A model generated the notes under the pieces. It worked only from the letters and a program-made list of their open reading frames with translations, was not told the DNA's origin and did not search any database. A program made the translations under genes and the position numbers. From contig CM041465.1 of the NCBI GenBank assembly GCA_023213395.1, positions 201,879,741 to 201,943,740 of the forward strand: a DNA stretch of 64,000 bases, read 5' to 3'. Below, piece by piece: positions 22,185 to 33,052 of the stretch; the stretch's first letter is position 1, and every line of letters begins with the position of its first letter. This stretch comes from Cycas panzhihuaensis (Eukaryota; Cycadophyta).

Positions 22185-22690
22185 AGTGTATGATCAAAGA
22201 ATATCCACTTCAACTTGAAAAACACCAAAAGAAGACTTAAACCTGAAAACTCAGATCGTAGATCGTGAACCCGATATCTCTTTTCGATGATACTAAGAGT
22301 GTCACCACCAATTCGCTTGTGGTCAACTCGCCTTGAGCGAAGTCACCTTAGTCGATTCACTTACGAATGGTGTCTTGATTGATGATTCTCGCCGCAATTC
22401 TATGTCTGATGATTTAGAAAAAGAGCTTAAGGGTTTGATGACGACCTCATACACTTCGGATCTTGATAATGATCGGCAAATGCACAAGAAGCGCTAATAA
22501 CGTCCACAAAAAGTATCAACAAGAAAAGTGCGACTCTATCTTCATGAGTACACCGCTAGGACTATGTTCAACTCACTGCTCACCGCTAGTATCGTCCTTA
22601 TTTCACCATGTCGAAAACCGGGCAGGATCATATGTCTTTGACCTTGCCGCCACCGCTTCCTTGATATTAACCAGAATTTGTACCGACAAA
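22185..22690. other. Element F leader between gag-like ORF and the captured gene
   Basis: No retrotransposon domain is evident. The less AT-rich part from about 22550 could be the 5' untranslated region of the captured L-galactose dehydrogenase transcript. That is an inference from position. Confidence 0.35.
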
Positions 22691-23480
22691 ATGGCAAATC
22701 TAAGCCTTGTAATTCACGGTTCTCGGCTTCATCGAATGGAGGTGGTGTATATAATGTGATTCCGCACTCGGTTACACTTGGTGGTACATTTCGGCTTTCT
22801 CAAATGAGAGTTTCGATGAAGCCGAGGCCATTGCTTCGCTTCATGAAGTCATTAGATTGGGAATAAATTACTTCGACACTTCCCTGTACTATGGAGGCAC
22901 CTTATCCGAACAAGTTCTGGGAAAGGCGTTGAAAAAAACCTTACTGTGCGTAGAGAAGACTACATAGTTTCAACTAAGTGTGGCAGATATAAAGAAGGCT
23001 TTGATTTCAGTGCTGAATGAGTGATCCGTAGTATTGATGAGAGCTTGGCAAGGCTGAATCTTGACTATGTGGACATCTTGCATTGTCATGACATTGAGTT
23101 TGGATCACAGGATCAGATCATCAATGAGACTAATCCTGCTCTTCAAAAGTTGAAGGAATTTGGGAAGGTTCGATACATTGGCATCACGGGTCTCCCTCTG
23201 AAGATTTTCCCCTATGTGCTAGACAGAGTGCCACCTGGCACAGTGGATGCGATTCTCCTACTGTCATGACTCATTGTTGGAGAATTTGTTGCCTTACCTA
23301 AAAAGCAAGGGCGTTGGAGTCATCAGTGCTTCTCCTCTTTCAATGGGCCTCCTTTCTCAGCATGGACCTCCAGGATGGCATCCTGCACCATCAGAACTAA
23401 AGTCTGTATGTGCAGTTGTAGTAGCTCATTGCAAAGCTAATGACAAGAGTATGTGCGCAAAGTTGCAGGTGATTTAGTGG
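22691..23480 (+). pseudogene. L-galactose dehydrogenase retrocopy captured in element F
   Basis: Three frames in succession match plant L-galactose dehydrogenase, the NAD-dependent aldo-keto reductase that oxidises L-galactose to L-galactono-1,4-lactone in ascorbate synthesis. Clear blocks are INYFDTSLYYGGTLSEQVL (~22870), IVSTKCGRYKEGFDFSAE (~22965), SIDESLARLNLDYVDILHC and HDIEFGS (~23035), RYIGITGLPLKIFPYVLDR (~23170) and YLKSKGVGVISASPL (~23300). The aldo-keto reductase tetrad positions D, Y, K and H are visible but in different frames. About 230 codons are contiguous without an intron, so the source was a spliced transcript. It is broken by a frameshift near an A-run (~22935), a CGA-to-TGA type stop (23018-23020) and a deletion near 23260. 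The ATG at 22691 as start is tentative. Confidence 0.9.
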
Positions 23481-24754
23481 GTAGGACAAGCTGCTCATGT
23501 GCAACAGCTTGTTCACAAGCCATCGCTCACAGTGCAATCCAACAGCTTGTTCATTTATAGCATCAACAGTTGTTCACAAGTCTGCTCACAGTGCAATCCA
23601 AGCCGCCGTTCACAGTGATTTAGTGGGTGCACCGCAGCTTGTAGACTTTTCCTTTACGAGAGGTTGTACTGCAGCCTTCTGAGGAATGAGCCAATTGGAT
23701 CAATTCACTCTGGATACTCTCCTTACTTCACAATTGATGAAAATGTTCTCCCAATTGGTGCTGCAATGCATGCTGCCTTAGCTGAAAGGTACCTGAGACG
23801 TCCTAGGTCCTGATGACAGTTTGTTCAGACTTCTCCTCAGGTGCAACTTTTGCTATAGGGAGTGATCATGCAAACTGGTCTAATGTACCTCTCCATGATA
23901 TTGGCAAGATAAGGAAAGCTGCTATCTCTGAGAGGAAATATTCATGTATTGTTGAGGGTACAGTGAAATCTTCAGAGGGTACATGCCGGCGGTCTTGAGT
24001 GAGGGTAAGTGAAATTTTCGGCATGCAGTGCATAGCAGTCTTCAGACTCCACAGGAGGATATGGGTCCCATTATAACAGGAGGATTTAACGTAGTAGCGA
24101 GTTGTCAATTGTTAACATAGCACTGTTCTCTATGCCGTCTACCTCATCTGCCAACTTCGAGACAGTAGAGCATACCAGACCCAGGTCTATGGATGAGACA
24201 GTTAGCATGAAACAGGTTTCAGGCAGTCTGAGAACATGATACAGGTTTCAGGCACATGAGACAGGTTTCAGACAGTCTTGTCTACGCCCATTGGTGCAGC
24301 TGCAGATTTAATGAAAATGAATCGAAGCGAACCAAGATGGCAAAGACACTCTTGTTGGGATGGTCTCTGTCGACTTGAAGCTGTTGAGATTCTAGTGTAT
24401 TGCTTGTTCTTCAATCAGAATGGATCCTATCCTTAGAGAATTACTTCCAGTCTTTATCAGAAAGGCCTACGGATTGGAGATCAGCTTACAGGACAATCTT
24501 TTATGGTAGAGGTTTGAATTACACTTCATTCATGTAGCAGGGTAAGTATAACTAATACCTTCTTCACCTCACGGCTCATAATATTTCTGGGGTTAGGGTT
24601 TCACCAATCCCTGGTGAAATTTTTGATTCATATCAGCATGGTTTAATGAATCTTCCTCCTTGCTTGAGTACTTCATGTTCCACTGGGCTTCTCCTTTCTC
24701 TCAATCTCCTTTTCAACTTGAATCCTCAATCGGCGGTGACCCAACACACAACCT
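23481..24754 (+). other. Further leader sequence of F, unidentified coding-like fragment
   Basis: Downstream of the dehydrogenase homology, short duplicated words (TCACAGTGCAATCCAA twice, TTAGTGGGT twice) mark ~23470-23625. Then about 50 open codons at ~23660-23812 read IGSIHSGYSPYFTIDENVL and IGAAMHAALAERYL, which look like real protein but which I cannot place. The phrase ACAGGTTTCAG occurs three times in 24210-24275. These could be remnants of a second captured transcript. The right edge is the F primer site. Confidence 0.35.
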
Positions 24755-24776
24755 GCTCTGATACCATGTTAAGAAT

Positions 24777-25064
24777 TTAACATGGAGCAAGATCAATAGC
24801 ATCAACAGAGATTAACACAATATAATCAGAATGTATTACCATACCAAAGGCACCAAAGACTCAATATGAGCCTTGATGTTGTGATGATGTTTACATACTA
24901 CCTCAACCACCTTTATATACCAAAGAGGTGGGAGACTATTCAACACAAGTAATGCATGTGGGACAAATACCTTTGTCCTGACCAATAGCATTACACCACT
25001 AACTTGACCAATAAACTTATATCCTTTTACATGGTATTATAATGACCTTTTGACCCTAAGACTT
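24777..25064 (-). repeat. 5' LTR of element F, truncated
   Basis: TGTTAAGAATTTAACATGG to CCCTAAGACTT. It is practically identical to 20347-20634 and then stops, missing the final ~63 bp present in the left copy. E leader sequence follows at 25065. Confidence 0.92.
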
Positions 25065-25234
25065 CCTTTTGCAGGTTCTATTCCTCAATCTCCGTAAGGA
25101 GAGAGTACTAAGAGAAGGTCTTTCCTCGATCTCTACTTGGGTAGAGAAAGTATTCAATTTGGCAAAAAAAAGTTCTTGATTTTTTTTGCTTATTGAGTAG
25201 CTCCTCACGATCACGAAACTTGGTTTAGATACCA
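25065..25234 (-). other. Leader and primer site of chromovirus E
   Basis: The 5' end of the E interior. The primer-binding site (minus TGGTATCTAAACC) lies at about 25222-25234 next to the LTR. No gene. Confidence 0.65.
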
Positions 25235-25654
25235 CTTGGGATGTTCTAGATCCACGAGTTGTGCTAAAAAAACACTTTGGAAAATGTTTAGGAGTTCAAA
25301 AGATCCTTTATTGCAATTTCAGAAGCACAAATACATCAATGGAAAGCAAGAAAGCTTAATGATCACCAAAAAGGAAATGTACTCGCATATAATCTCAAAA
25401 GATAATAAGATAGCATAAGTGTTCCTTTTACAATTATTGGGCCTCATATAGGCAAAAATGGCTGCTAACTTTAATATCCTATTGGTGGCCACATGGGTCC
25501 TCCAATCCCATTGGTGGAAGTATGCAGTTGGTGTACACAGATTAACAATTGTCCTTAATCTTCTCTTCCTTAATCATGCAGTTGTGGTTTAGCCTTAACC
25601 TTTTCCATGCGATCGAATGCTCTTATGCCACTAACCTTGGAATGTTATGTAACA
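25235..25654 (-). repeat. 5' LTR of chromovirus E
   Basis: It matches 14199-14618 along its length. Its inner terminus reads CTTGGGATG, slightly altered from TGTTGGGATG in the left copy. Confidence 0.88.
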
Positions 25655-26960
25655 CCTATACTATCTGAGTGTACCATTTAGGTAGCTTCTTCATAGATGT
25701 GACTTGACCTTCAATATCCTCTGGCCATAATGGTTGATCAATAGAAAAAGTATCGAGATCAAGTGGAGTAGTATCTAAACTAGATGGAGCAGAAGTAGAT
25801 GAAGAAGCTATAGGAGTAGAAGATGAACATGGTATAGAAGATTGAGGGAAGGAAGTCCTCAACAATCTACTTGCCTTTTTCAGGATGAGAATGGATGGAT
25901 GCAAGTTCCAACTCCTCATTATCCTCAACAAAAATTATATCTCTAGACACATGAATTTTCTTGGTAATGGGGTCATATATTCTATATGTTTTGCTACTAA
26001 GAGAATAACCAAGGAAAATACATTTGAGATTATTATGATCTAACTTCTTTCTTTGTTGATAGGAAATATGTATATAAGCAGTGCATCCAAAAGTTCTCAA
26101 ATAGCTAACAGTTGCCTTTCTGCCAGACCAAGCCTCCTTTGGTGTGATATCAGTGACTATTATAGTTGGGCTCCTATTGGCCACATAAGCTACTGTGTGG
26201 AATGCTTCCACCCAATAGGAAAGAGGAAGCCCTTTTGCATGCATCATTACTTTGGCTTTATTGGTCAAAGTCCTATTCATCTACTCAGATACTCCATTCT
26301 GTTGAGGTGTATGTGGAACAATGAGCTATCTTTTGATTCCATAAGCTTTGCAAAATTGATTAAACTCCCTTGAGGTAAATTCACCTCCATTGTTAGATCT
26401 CAATATTTTGATTGAAGATTCTAACTCATTTTCTACCTCAAGTTTGAATTCCTTAAATTTTTCTGATGTCTTTAATTTGTGCTTGATGAAGTATACATAA
26501 ACTTTGTGTGAAAAATCATCAATGAAGGTGATGTAGTATAAAGCTCCTCCAAGAGATGCTGTGGACATGGGTCCACATAGATTTATATGAACTAGCTGCA
26601 AAGGCTGCAATGCATGCCATGTGTTGCCTTTAGGAAAAGGCTCTTTATGCTGTGTCCCCATAATACATGATTTACAAAGACATTTTGATGCAGATATCTT
26701 TGGAAGTCTATACACCATGTTTTTATTAAACATCATTTTGATGTTTTCTAGGTTTAAGTGGCTAGTTTGTTATGCCAAAGTTCATCTTTGGTCATAGATT
26801 GTGTGACAGAATAAGCTAGTGCAACATCAATTGTAATGTTTGATGCATCTAATTTGTAAAGGCCATGGTCCTCATGACCAATGGCAACCACTTGATCATA
26901 TGTGTCACTAATACTACATTTCCCACTTTTAAATAATATACTCATATGTTGTTTATCCAA
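25655..26960 (-). pseudogene. Element D: integrase and linker (decayed)
   Basis: On the minus strand, 26960-26754 reads EDHGLYKLDAS and LWHNKLAT (pre-integrase). 26736-26326 has the zinc-binding end CKSCIMGTQHKEPF, the first acidic block HINLCGPMS (the family aspartate is asparagine here), FIDDFSHKVYVYFIKHK and the second block RSNNGGEF (again Asp to Asn). 26280-25867 has MNRTLTNKAKVMMHAKGLP and WSGRKATVSYLRTFGC. The first two of the three catalytic acids are thus lost. The linker ends PKWYTQ at the E insertion. Confidence 0.9.
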
Positions 26961-28218
26961 TTGATTAACAAATAAGAGACTTTTCTACATTGAAGGCATC
27001 AAATAGGCATCTTCAGTGGAAAATGTAGAAGTAGGGTTGTTTGGAGAATGAAAAGAGGCAATTTTGCCTACTCCAGATGTCTCAACTGATTCATTGTTAC
27101 TAAATGTAACTGTTTGCCCTCTTCCTTCTTGATATTATAAAGCAACTCATCATTGCCTGTCATGTGTCGAGACGCCCCTGAGTCAATTATCCATGAACTA
27201 TCACTTTGATAGTTGTGATAAACACAAAACAATTTTTCTCCATTAGCAAATTGACTTGTGTTGCATTGGTTGCTACCTCTAAAGCCCCCCCTTCCTCTTC
27301 GGCCTCCTCGAAATCCACCTTGGTTTGGTCTAAGGGGTTGTTGTTGCTATTGCTGATGTAGCTGTTGCTGTCATTGCTGCTGCTGATGTGATTATTGAAA
27401 TTGTTGTTGTTGCTGTAAGTCACATGGTTTCTTTCAACATTCAAGTGCAATGTGGTCAACCTTACTATAATAATGATATATGACATTGGCTTTTGATGTG
27501 CCAATGCTCATATTCCCAAATTGTTTGTGAGTGATTGTTTGGGATTTTGTTTAGACTTATATTTGATCATGAATGTACCTAACGTTGATGGTTCACCCTA
27601 TCGAAAATTGATTTGCTCTTCTTGAAGTAAAAGACACTCAAGTTGATTGAAAGTCAATGTAGCAAGTGTGCCGTCTCTTATAATTGAGGAGATGAATCTG
27701 TTGTACTCCTTTGGCGGTACATGCAATGTGGCAGTCACAAGTTCATCTCTCGAAGGTGGTTTTCCAAGAGTATTCAACTCATTACTAATTTCTTTGATGG
27801 AATACAAAAATGTTGACATATGCTCAATAAATCTCAAAGTATATAACTTAGCTTTTGTGATAATAATGTGAGCATCATCTCACCTTTCATATAATGAGAT
27901 CAAGGTGTCCCAAGCTTCCTTTGAAGTATGATCATAAGCAATATTTTGATCAACATTTACATCAACAACCATATAAAGAAATGCTAAGGCAATTTCATCC
28001 TTAGCCTTCCAAGTAGCAACTAAAGCAAGATCAAAATAAATAAGTACAATTCTGTTATTTGGGCTTTCAACAGGAACAGGTTTGGGATTCTTCCTAGATA
28101 TAAATGCCCAAAACTCATTCATTATCAACAAATTTTATGTTTGCCTTTTCCATTCCTGATAATTATCCTATCGATTTAGCTTTATAGTACATGCATTAAG
28201 CATGTTAATAGCAACCAT
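26961..28218 (-). pseudogene. Element D: gag and protease (decayed)
   Basis: The gag start ATG is at 28218 (minus), reading INMLNACTIKLN like element H, then MNEFWAFISRKNPKPVP (28131 leftward), KEAWDTLISLYER and TFNQLECLLLQEEQINFR (~27600). A Gln/Asn-rich tail at 27500-27300 mirrors the Gln-rich tail in H. The protease motif SWIIDSGASRHMTG is intact at about 27145-27195. Several stops and frameshifts separate the parts. Confidence 0.9.
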
Positions 28219-28969
28219 AGTATTAATGTTGTTTAAAGCTTTCTTAAAGCTAACAGATGATTTAGAGACTCAAAGCTTTCGTCGCTTAAGTTCCACTTGC
28301 TAACACATCAACAACCTTGATTTTATAAAGAAGATCCAACAACTGAAGAGAGTGATGAGAGGTGGCGGACTAGGCTAGAAGTTGGTCTAACCTTGATCTT
28401 TTTAGACAGATCCAATAGTTGGGCAAGTCAAATCTAGAACAAGGCTAAGTAGGGTTGATTTGCATGGTCATATTGTGTTTTCCTTGGAATTCACAGCCCC
28501 AATAACACCTTTTTCGAACCCCCTTTTCTCCAAGAGAATATCAATTGTCATGCACTGACTGTACGGTCGGTTTGTCCCCTAGGGAATGCACAAAGTTTGA
28601 GATTTTTAGAGGCAAGGTTTTAACTTTTTTTGGGCCTCTCCAACAAAAATTTAAAGTAAATTTTAATGATTTAAATGGACTTAGTTTAATTTGCTTAAGT
28701 AGATGATGTTGTTGCTTTACGATGCTTGATGAAAATCTCAATGAAAAGGCTTTAGATGAATCAATTTGAGTACATAAAAATAACACATAAAGTGTTCTAA
28801 ACATAACAAAAAAGTGCTAAATATCCAATGAAGATGTGCTTGCTTCAATATAGTGCCTTGAGTGGTTTCATTTTTAATGCACGTAAACGACCACTAAATG
28901 AAGATTTAATGAAGTGTGTCAAGTAATCAATCCACCACCACAATGTTAAGACTTTAAAATAGTCCCAAT
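28219..28969 (-). other. Leader of element D, right part interrupted by G
   Basis: No ORF is convincing. A short segment near 28945-28970 is the complement of GGGACTATTTTAAAGTC, also present in the H leader at ~40046, confirming common origin. Confidence 0.6.
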
Positions 28970-29161
28970 TGTTAACATCCAAATTCAAATCGAAGAATGA
29001 ATGAATGATTTATTTTGAGAGACGAATCTTCTTAAATATACATGAGGACTTGTAACCATCATGTGTCTAAATGACACGTGTCTAACACTTGTCTAAGCTA
29101 CATAAAGGGGGGTTAACACATTACCCTCAATTAATCCTAGATAAAATATTACATCTTAACA
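28970..29161 (-). repeat. 3' LTR of element G
   Basis: TGTTAACATCCAAATTC to ATCTTAACA on the plus strand. It matches 31719-31909 with few differences and is followed by CCCTCTCTT, the complement of the polypurine tract. Confidence 0.9.
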
Positions 29162-29182
29162 CCCTCTCTTAATGTTTTATCT
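29139..29182 (-). promoter_or_regulatory. Inverted repeat enclosing the polypurine tract, element G
   Basis: AGATAAAATATTA (29139-29151) pairs with TAATGTTTTATCT (29170-29182) at 12 of 13 positions; the exception could be a G-U pair in RNA. Confidence 0.65.
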
Positions 29183-31710
29183 ATTCAATCCTATCTTATC
29201 TCTAAGAATTTAAAATTTCTCTTTACTAAGAAGCTTTGTCAGAATATCTGCAACTTGTTCATTTGTTGGACAATAAGCCAACTCAATTTCCTTGTTCTGC
29301 ACCTTTTCCCTTATGAAGTGATGATGTGCTTCAATATGTTTTGAACTTGCATAAAGAACTAGATTCTTAGTTAACTTGATGACATTCTAATTATTGTAGA
29401 ACAGAGTTGTTGATCTAGGTTGTTGTTAATCCGGATCTAGCAAAGGTTGTCTCAACCATATTGTTTCACATGATGCACTAGCTGCTGATTTGTACTCAGC
29501 TTTAGAGGATGATAGAACAACTATGGATTATCATTTGTTGCTCTAGGAAATAGCTACTGGTCCAAGGAAGAAGCAATATTTGCTTGTTGACCTTCTTTTT
29601 TCTTTGTCTCTTGCCCAATTTGAATCACAAAATCCAATTACCTTGTCTGATTTCTCTTTTGGATAAGTGAGTTTTAGATCAATTGTACCCTTCACATATC
29701 TGAGTATTCTTTTTGAGGCTTTCCAGTGTGTCACTTTTGGCTCTTGCATATACCTAAAAACTAGACCAACAAAATATGAGATATTAGGTTTAGTCGTAGT
29801 AAGGTATATCAAACTTCTAATTAGCTGCCTATAGAGAGTTGCATCAACTAAAGTTTCCTCTTTAGATAGAGTCAAATCATAGAAAATTTCCGTTGGGGTT
29901 GCACAACAATTGCATTCTTTCATCTTGAACTTTGTCAGTAGATTTTTGATGTATTTACTTTGAGATAAGGTAATTGAATCTTATTTTTGACTGACCTCTA
30001 TACAAAAATAATAATTTAGAAGTCATAGGTCTGTCATCTCAAAGCCTTTCTCCAGCTGTTCCTTTGTACCTACTATTGATTCAGTATCACTTCCTATGAG
30101 AATCATATCATCCACATAAACCACAATGATTGTGATTAATCCTTGATTTCCTTTTACATATAAACTGGAATCTGAGCTACACCTGAGGAACCCATTCTAT
30201 GTAAGATATTTGTCTAGTTTGGCATACTAGGCTCTTGGGGCTTGTTTTAGCCCATATAATGCCTTTTTTAGTTTGCACACTAGATTTTCTTGACCATTCT
30301 AGACATATCCCTCTGGTTGTCTCATGTATACTTCTTCTTCAAACTCCCCATTTAGAAAGGCACTTTTTACATCCAACTGGTAAATCTTCCAGTTGTGTAG
30401 GGCTACTAAAGCAATTACTGTTCTCACAGTATCTAATTTAGTTACTGGTGAGAATTTTTCTTCATAGTCTATTTCTATTGTTTGCATATAGCCCTTGGCT
30501 ACTAGCTTGGCTTTGTACTTTTCTATCTTACCATCAACACTTTCCTATCTCTTGTATACCCCTTTACAATTGACAATGGGCTTCCTAACAAGTAGATTGA
30601 CCAGTTCCTAGGTCTGATTTTTGGAAATGGATTCCATTTCTGCATCCATTGCAGCTCGCCATTCTTCATGTCCTTTTGCTTCTTCAAAGGATTGCGGCTC
30701 TATATTGTTGAATAATGCTTGGTGTTTTTGGCTGCTAGTTCTATGATCAAACACATCCCTTTCCCTTCTTTAATTATCTTAATATACCATTTTGATACCC
30801 TTTTTTCTTTCTTCATTCTTTCTTTGAGGGAAGAGAGCTCTTCTTCAATGGTTGAACTTTCTTGAGATAATGATGCCCTCTCTGATCCTCTGTATCATCA
30901 GTTTCTATTTCTTCTGAGATGACCCCAGAGATTTCTTTTGTAGGAGGTTCTTCTTGGAATGTCCTTTTCGGTGATTCAATTTCCTAAAGATTTGATGTAC
31001 TTTCTATAATATCTTTTTCATTAAATATAACATCCCTACTTATATAGATCTTATTTGTTTTTGGATCTATACACATATAGGCCTTTGAATTCTTACTGTA
31101 GCCTATCATTATACATTCTATGCTTTTGGGGTCAAGTTTAGGCCTCCTCTTATTTTGTATGTGAACAAAAGCTTGACACCCAAAGATTTTTAAATTACTT
31201 ACATTTGGTTTATGCCCAGTCCAAGCTTCCTCTAGAGTACCTGTGTTGGACTTTGATTTATAAGATAATCGACTGTACTCACTGCTTCTGCTCAGTAAGT
31301 CTTTGATATTTGTCTGTCGTAGATCATGCTACGAGCCATCTCCATGATTATTTCCATTCAACAACTCCATTGGATTGTGACATATAAGGAGTTGTGAATT
31401 GTCCTTGTATTCCATGTGTCTTGCAGTAGTTTAGAAAATCTATTGAGATGTATTCTCTTCCTCCATCTGATTTGATGCATTTTATCCTAGATCCGCATTC
31501 CAACTCAACTTCTACTTTTCGTACTACCATACAGTTCCGTACTGTCCATACAATTTCTTCGTTTGTCTTATGTCTCAATTGAGAAGTTAAATATCTTCTC
31601 GGTCAGTTGATTTCTTCACTAATATTGGACAATTAATGTCTCTTGTCAACACAGACTCTCTATCTTCGTTCAATAAAAACCCTCTCTCAAGTAGCTAGAT
31701 TGGCCTACTT
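29162..31710 (-). pseudogene. Element G: partial integrase, reverse transcriptase, RNase H (decayed)
   Basis: Minus 31578-31348 is an integrase piece: IKCIKSDGGREYIS (second catalytic Asp) and PYMSQSNGVVEWK (catalytic Glu region). The linker carries endonuclease-end and acidic stretches at 31100-30700. 30487-30299 reads EIDYEEKFSPVTKLDTVRTV and QLDVKSAFLNGEFEEEVYM (RT). 29923-29543 has the RT-RNase H part TEIFYDLTLSKEE, LYRQLIRSLIYLTTTKPNIS, GFCDSNWARDKEKRRSTSKYC. The RNase H tail runs in broken frames to 29200. Confidence 0.88.
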
Positions 31711-31718
31711 TGATACCA

Positions 31719-31909
31719 TGTTAACATTCGGATTCAAATTGGAGAATGAATGAATGATTTATTTTGAGAGAGGAGATCTTATTAAATATACATGAGGACT
31801 TGTAACTGTCATGTGTCTAAATGACATGTGTCTAACACTTGTCTAAACTACAAAGAGGAGTTAACACATTACCTTCAATTAATCCTAGATAAAACATTAC
31901 ACCTTAACA
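31719..31909 (-). repeat. 5' LTR of element G
   Basis: TGTTAACATTCGGATTC to ACCTTAACA. It abuts a primer site (plus strand TGATACCA) at 31711-31718. Confidence 0.9.
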
Positions 31910-33052
31910 CTAACCAACCTTAAAGTAAAGTGATTTTTATTAAAAAATGAATGATTTTGTGCCCTTTTACGACTTCGGGCATCAAGTTCACCTTGCAGGG
32001 AGCCTTATGAAATCATGTACAATGTGAATTTATCACAATTAATACATTTATGACTAAAAAATCACTTGATTAAAGTTGATTTTTACACTTGCAAATTTTT
32101 TTAACTATAAAAATAACTTTAAAAATAAAAAAAGGTTGTCTTTTACTTTAGAAAGTGATTAATTAGAATGAAAACCACTTTACAAATGAAAACTTTAGAA
32201 TAAAGGGTTTATTAAAATAGGAATATTCTTGGGATATACCAATTGATATAACATAAGGTTATATCATATAGTGTAAAAGATCGAATTTTTCATCAAAAAA
32301 CCAGAGTGCGGTGATGACGGATTTTGAAAACTTCAATTGAGTAGATCTTTGTATAGAATGAACGAATCCTCACAAAAATTCAGAGGAAGGGTCGCAACAG
32401 CTAGGGAAAGATTTGCCTGAAGTTTGAGCTCCGTACGTTAAGTGAGGAGGTAGAACGAGCCGATTCACTCTTTGGAAGGGTGCACAAACGTCACAACTTT
32501 GAATGACAGCCGTAGAGTATAAATTATGGAGCAAATTTTATTCACTGAAAAGGGTTTTCTAGGGCATACAAAGGTCCAAAGAAGCTTTGAGCAGATCAGT
32601 AGTGATAAATCCAAGAAAAACAATGTTTTTCTCTTTGAAAGAATTGCCCAATATGCAAGAAATCTGCCTAATTGAGTGTGAGAGGCAGTCCAAGTGTAGA
32701 TATAGACTAGAAAGAGCAGAGTTGGACTGATTTCCAGTCAATAATAAAGATTTTGCAGTAATTAGTTGATAAAATTCTGCAAAATAATAATTATTTTGCA
32801 AAAAAAATAATGACTTTTATATGAATTCTCTACTGCACTAACCAAATTGAGCTTTCAAAAATTTCAGAAAATTAAACTACTAATTTCTAGCCTGCAAATA
32901 TTAGAGAAATGGTGAGAAACTACAAAAAGTTAATCCAAATTCAATCTTGCATCACTTTCAGAGAGTGAAAGTCGTCACCAAGGGTTTGGAACCCTCTCTT
33001 AAATCTGAAAAAAATAGCAGAAAAACTCCTTTCAGCAAGTTCTAATACCAAA
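31910..33052 (-). other. Leader of element D (5' part)
   Basis: No gene recognised. The right end has the primer-site complement TCTAATACCA next to the LTR. It is AT-rich with A/T runs. Confidence 0.6.

Larger units (their letters stand above)
20347..25064 (-). mobile_element. Element F: non-autonomous LTR retrotransposon carrying a host gene copy
   Basis: Minus-strand element with LTRs 20347-20697 and 24777-25064. The right LTR lacks its outer ~63 bp. Where they overlap the LTRs differ by eye at about one base in 288, so F is young. The primer site (minus TGGTATCAGAGC) is directly inside the right LTR. The interior holds one gag-like ORF (22184-20790) and a 2.3-kb leader with an antisense, intronless L-galactose dehydrogenase copy. 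No protease, integrase or RT is seen. No target duplication is visible, probably because the right end was deleted together with E sequence. Confidence 0.9.
14199..25654 (-). mobile_element. Ty3 chromovirus E, interrupted by F
   Basis: Long direct repeats 14199-14618 and 25235-25654 (420 bp each) flank a minus-strand Ty3-type interior with gag, protease, RT, RNase H, integrase and a C-terminal chromodomain. The primer site (minus TGGTATCTAAACC) lies directly inside the right LTR at about 25222-25234. The insertion lies in the IN-RT linker of element D: the D protein reads PKWYTQ on one side and continues towards its RT on the other. I could not fix a clean target duplication. Its leader is interrupted by F. 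Confidence 0.92.
28970..31909 (-). mobile_element. Copia element G, gag and protease missing
   Basis: LTRs 28970-29161 (192 bp) and 31719-31909 (191 bp) flank only RNase H, RT and the C-terminal part of integrase on the minus strand. The leader and primer site (minus TGGTATCA) are at ~31711-31718. Only ~140 bp separates the primer site from mid-integrase, so gag, protease and the integrase N-terminus are deleted. Flanks CCAAT and CTAAC may be a decayed target duplication. It sits in the leader of D and is related to A, J and K. Confidence 0.9.

Noticed and set aside
24210-24275. Three ACAGGTTTCAG repeats as a CRISPR-like or satellite array
   Set aside because: Only three short irregular copies; no spacer-repeat regularity.
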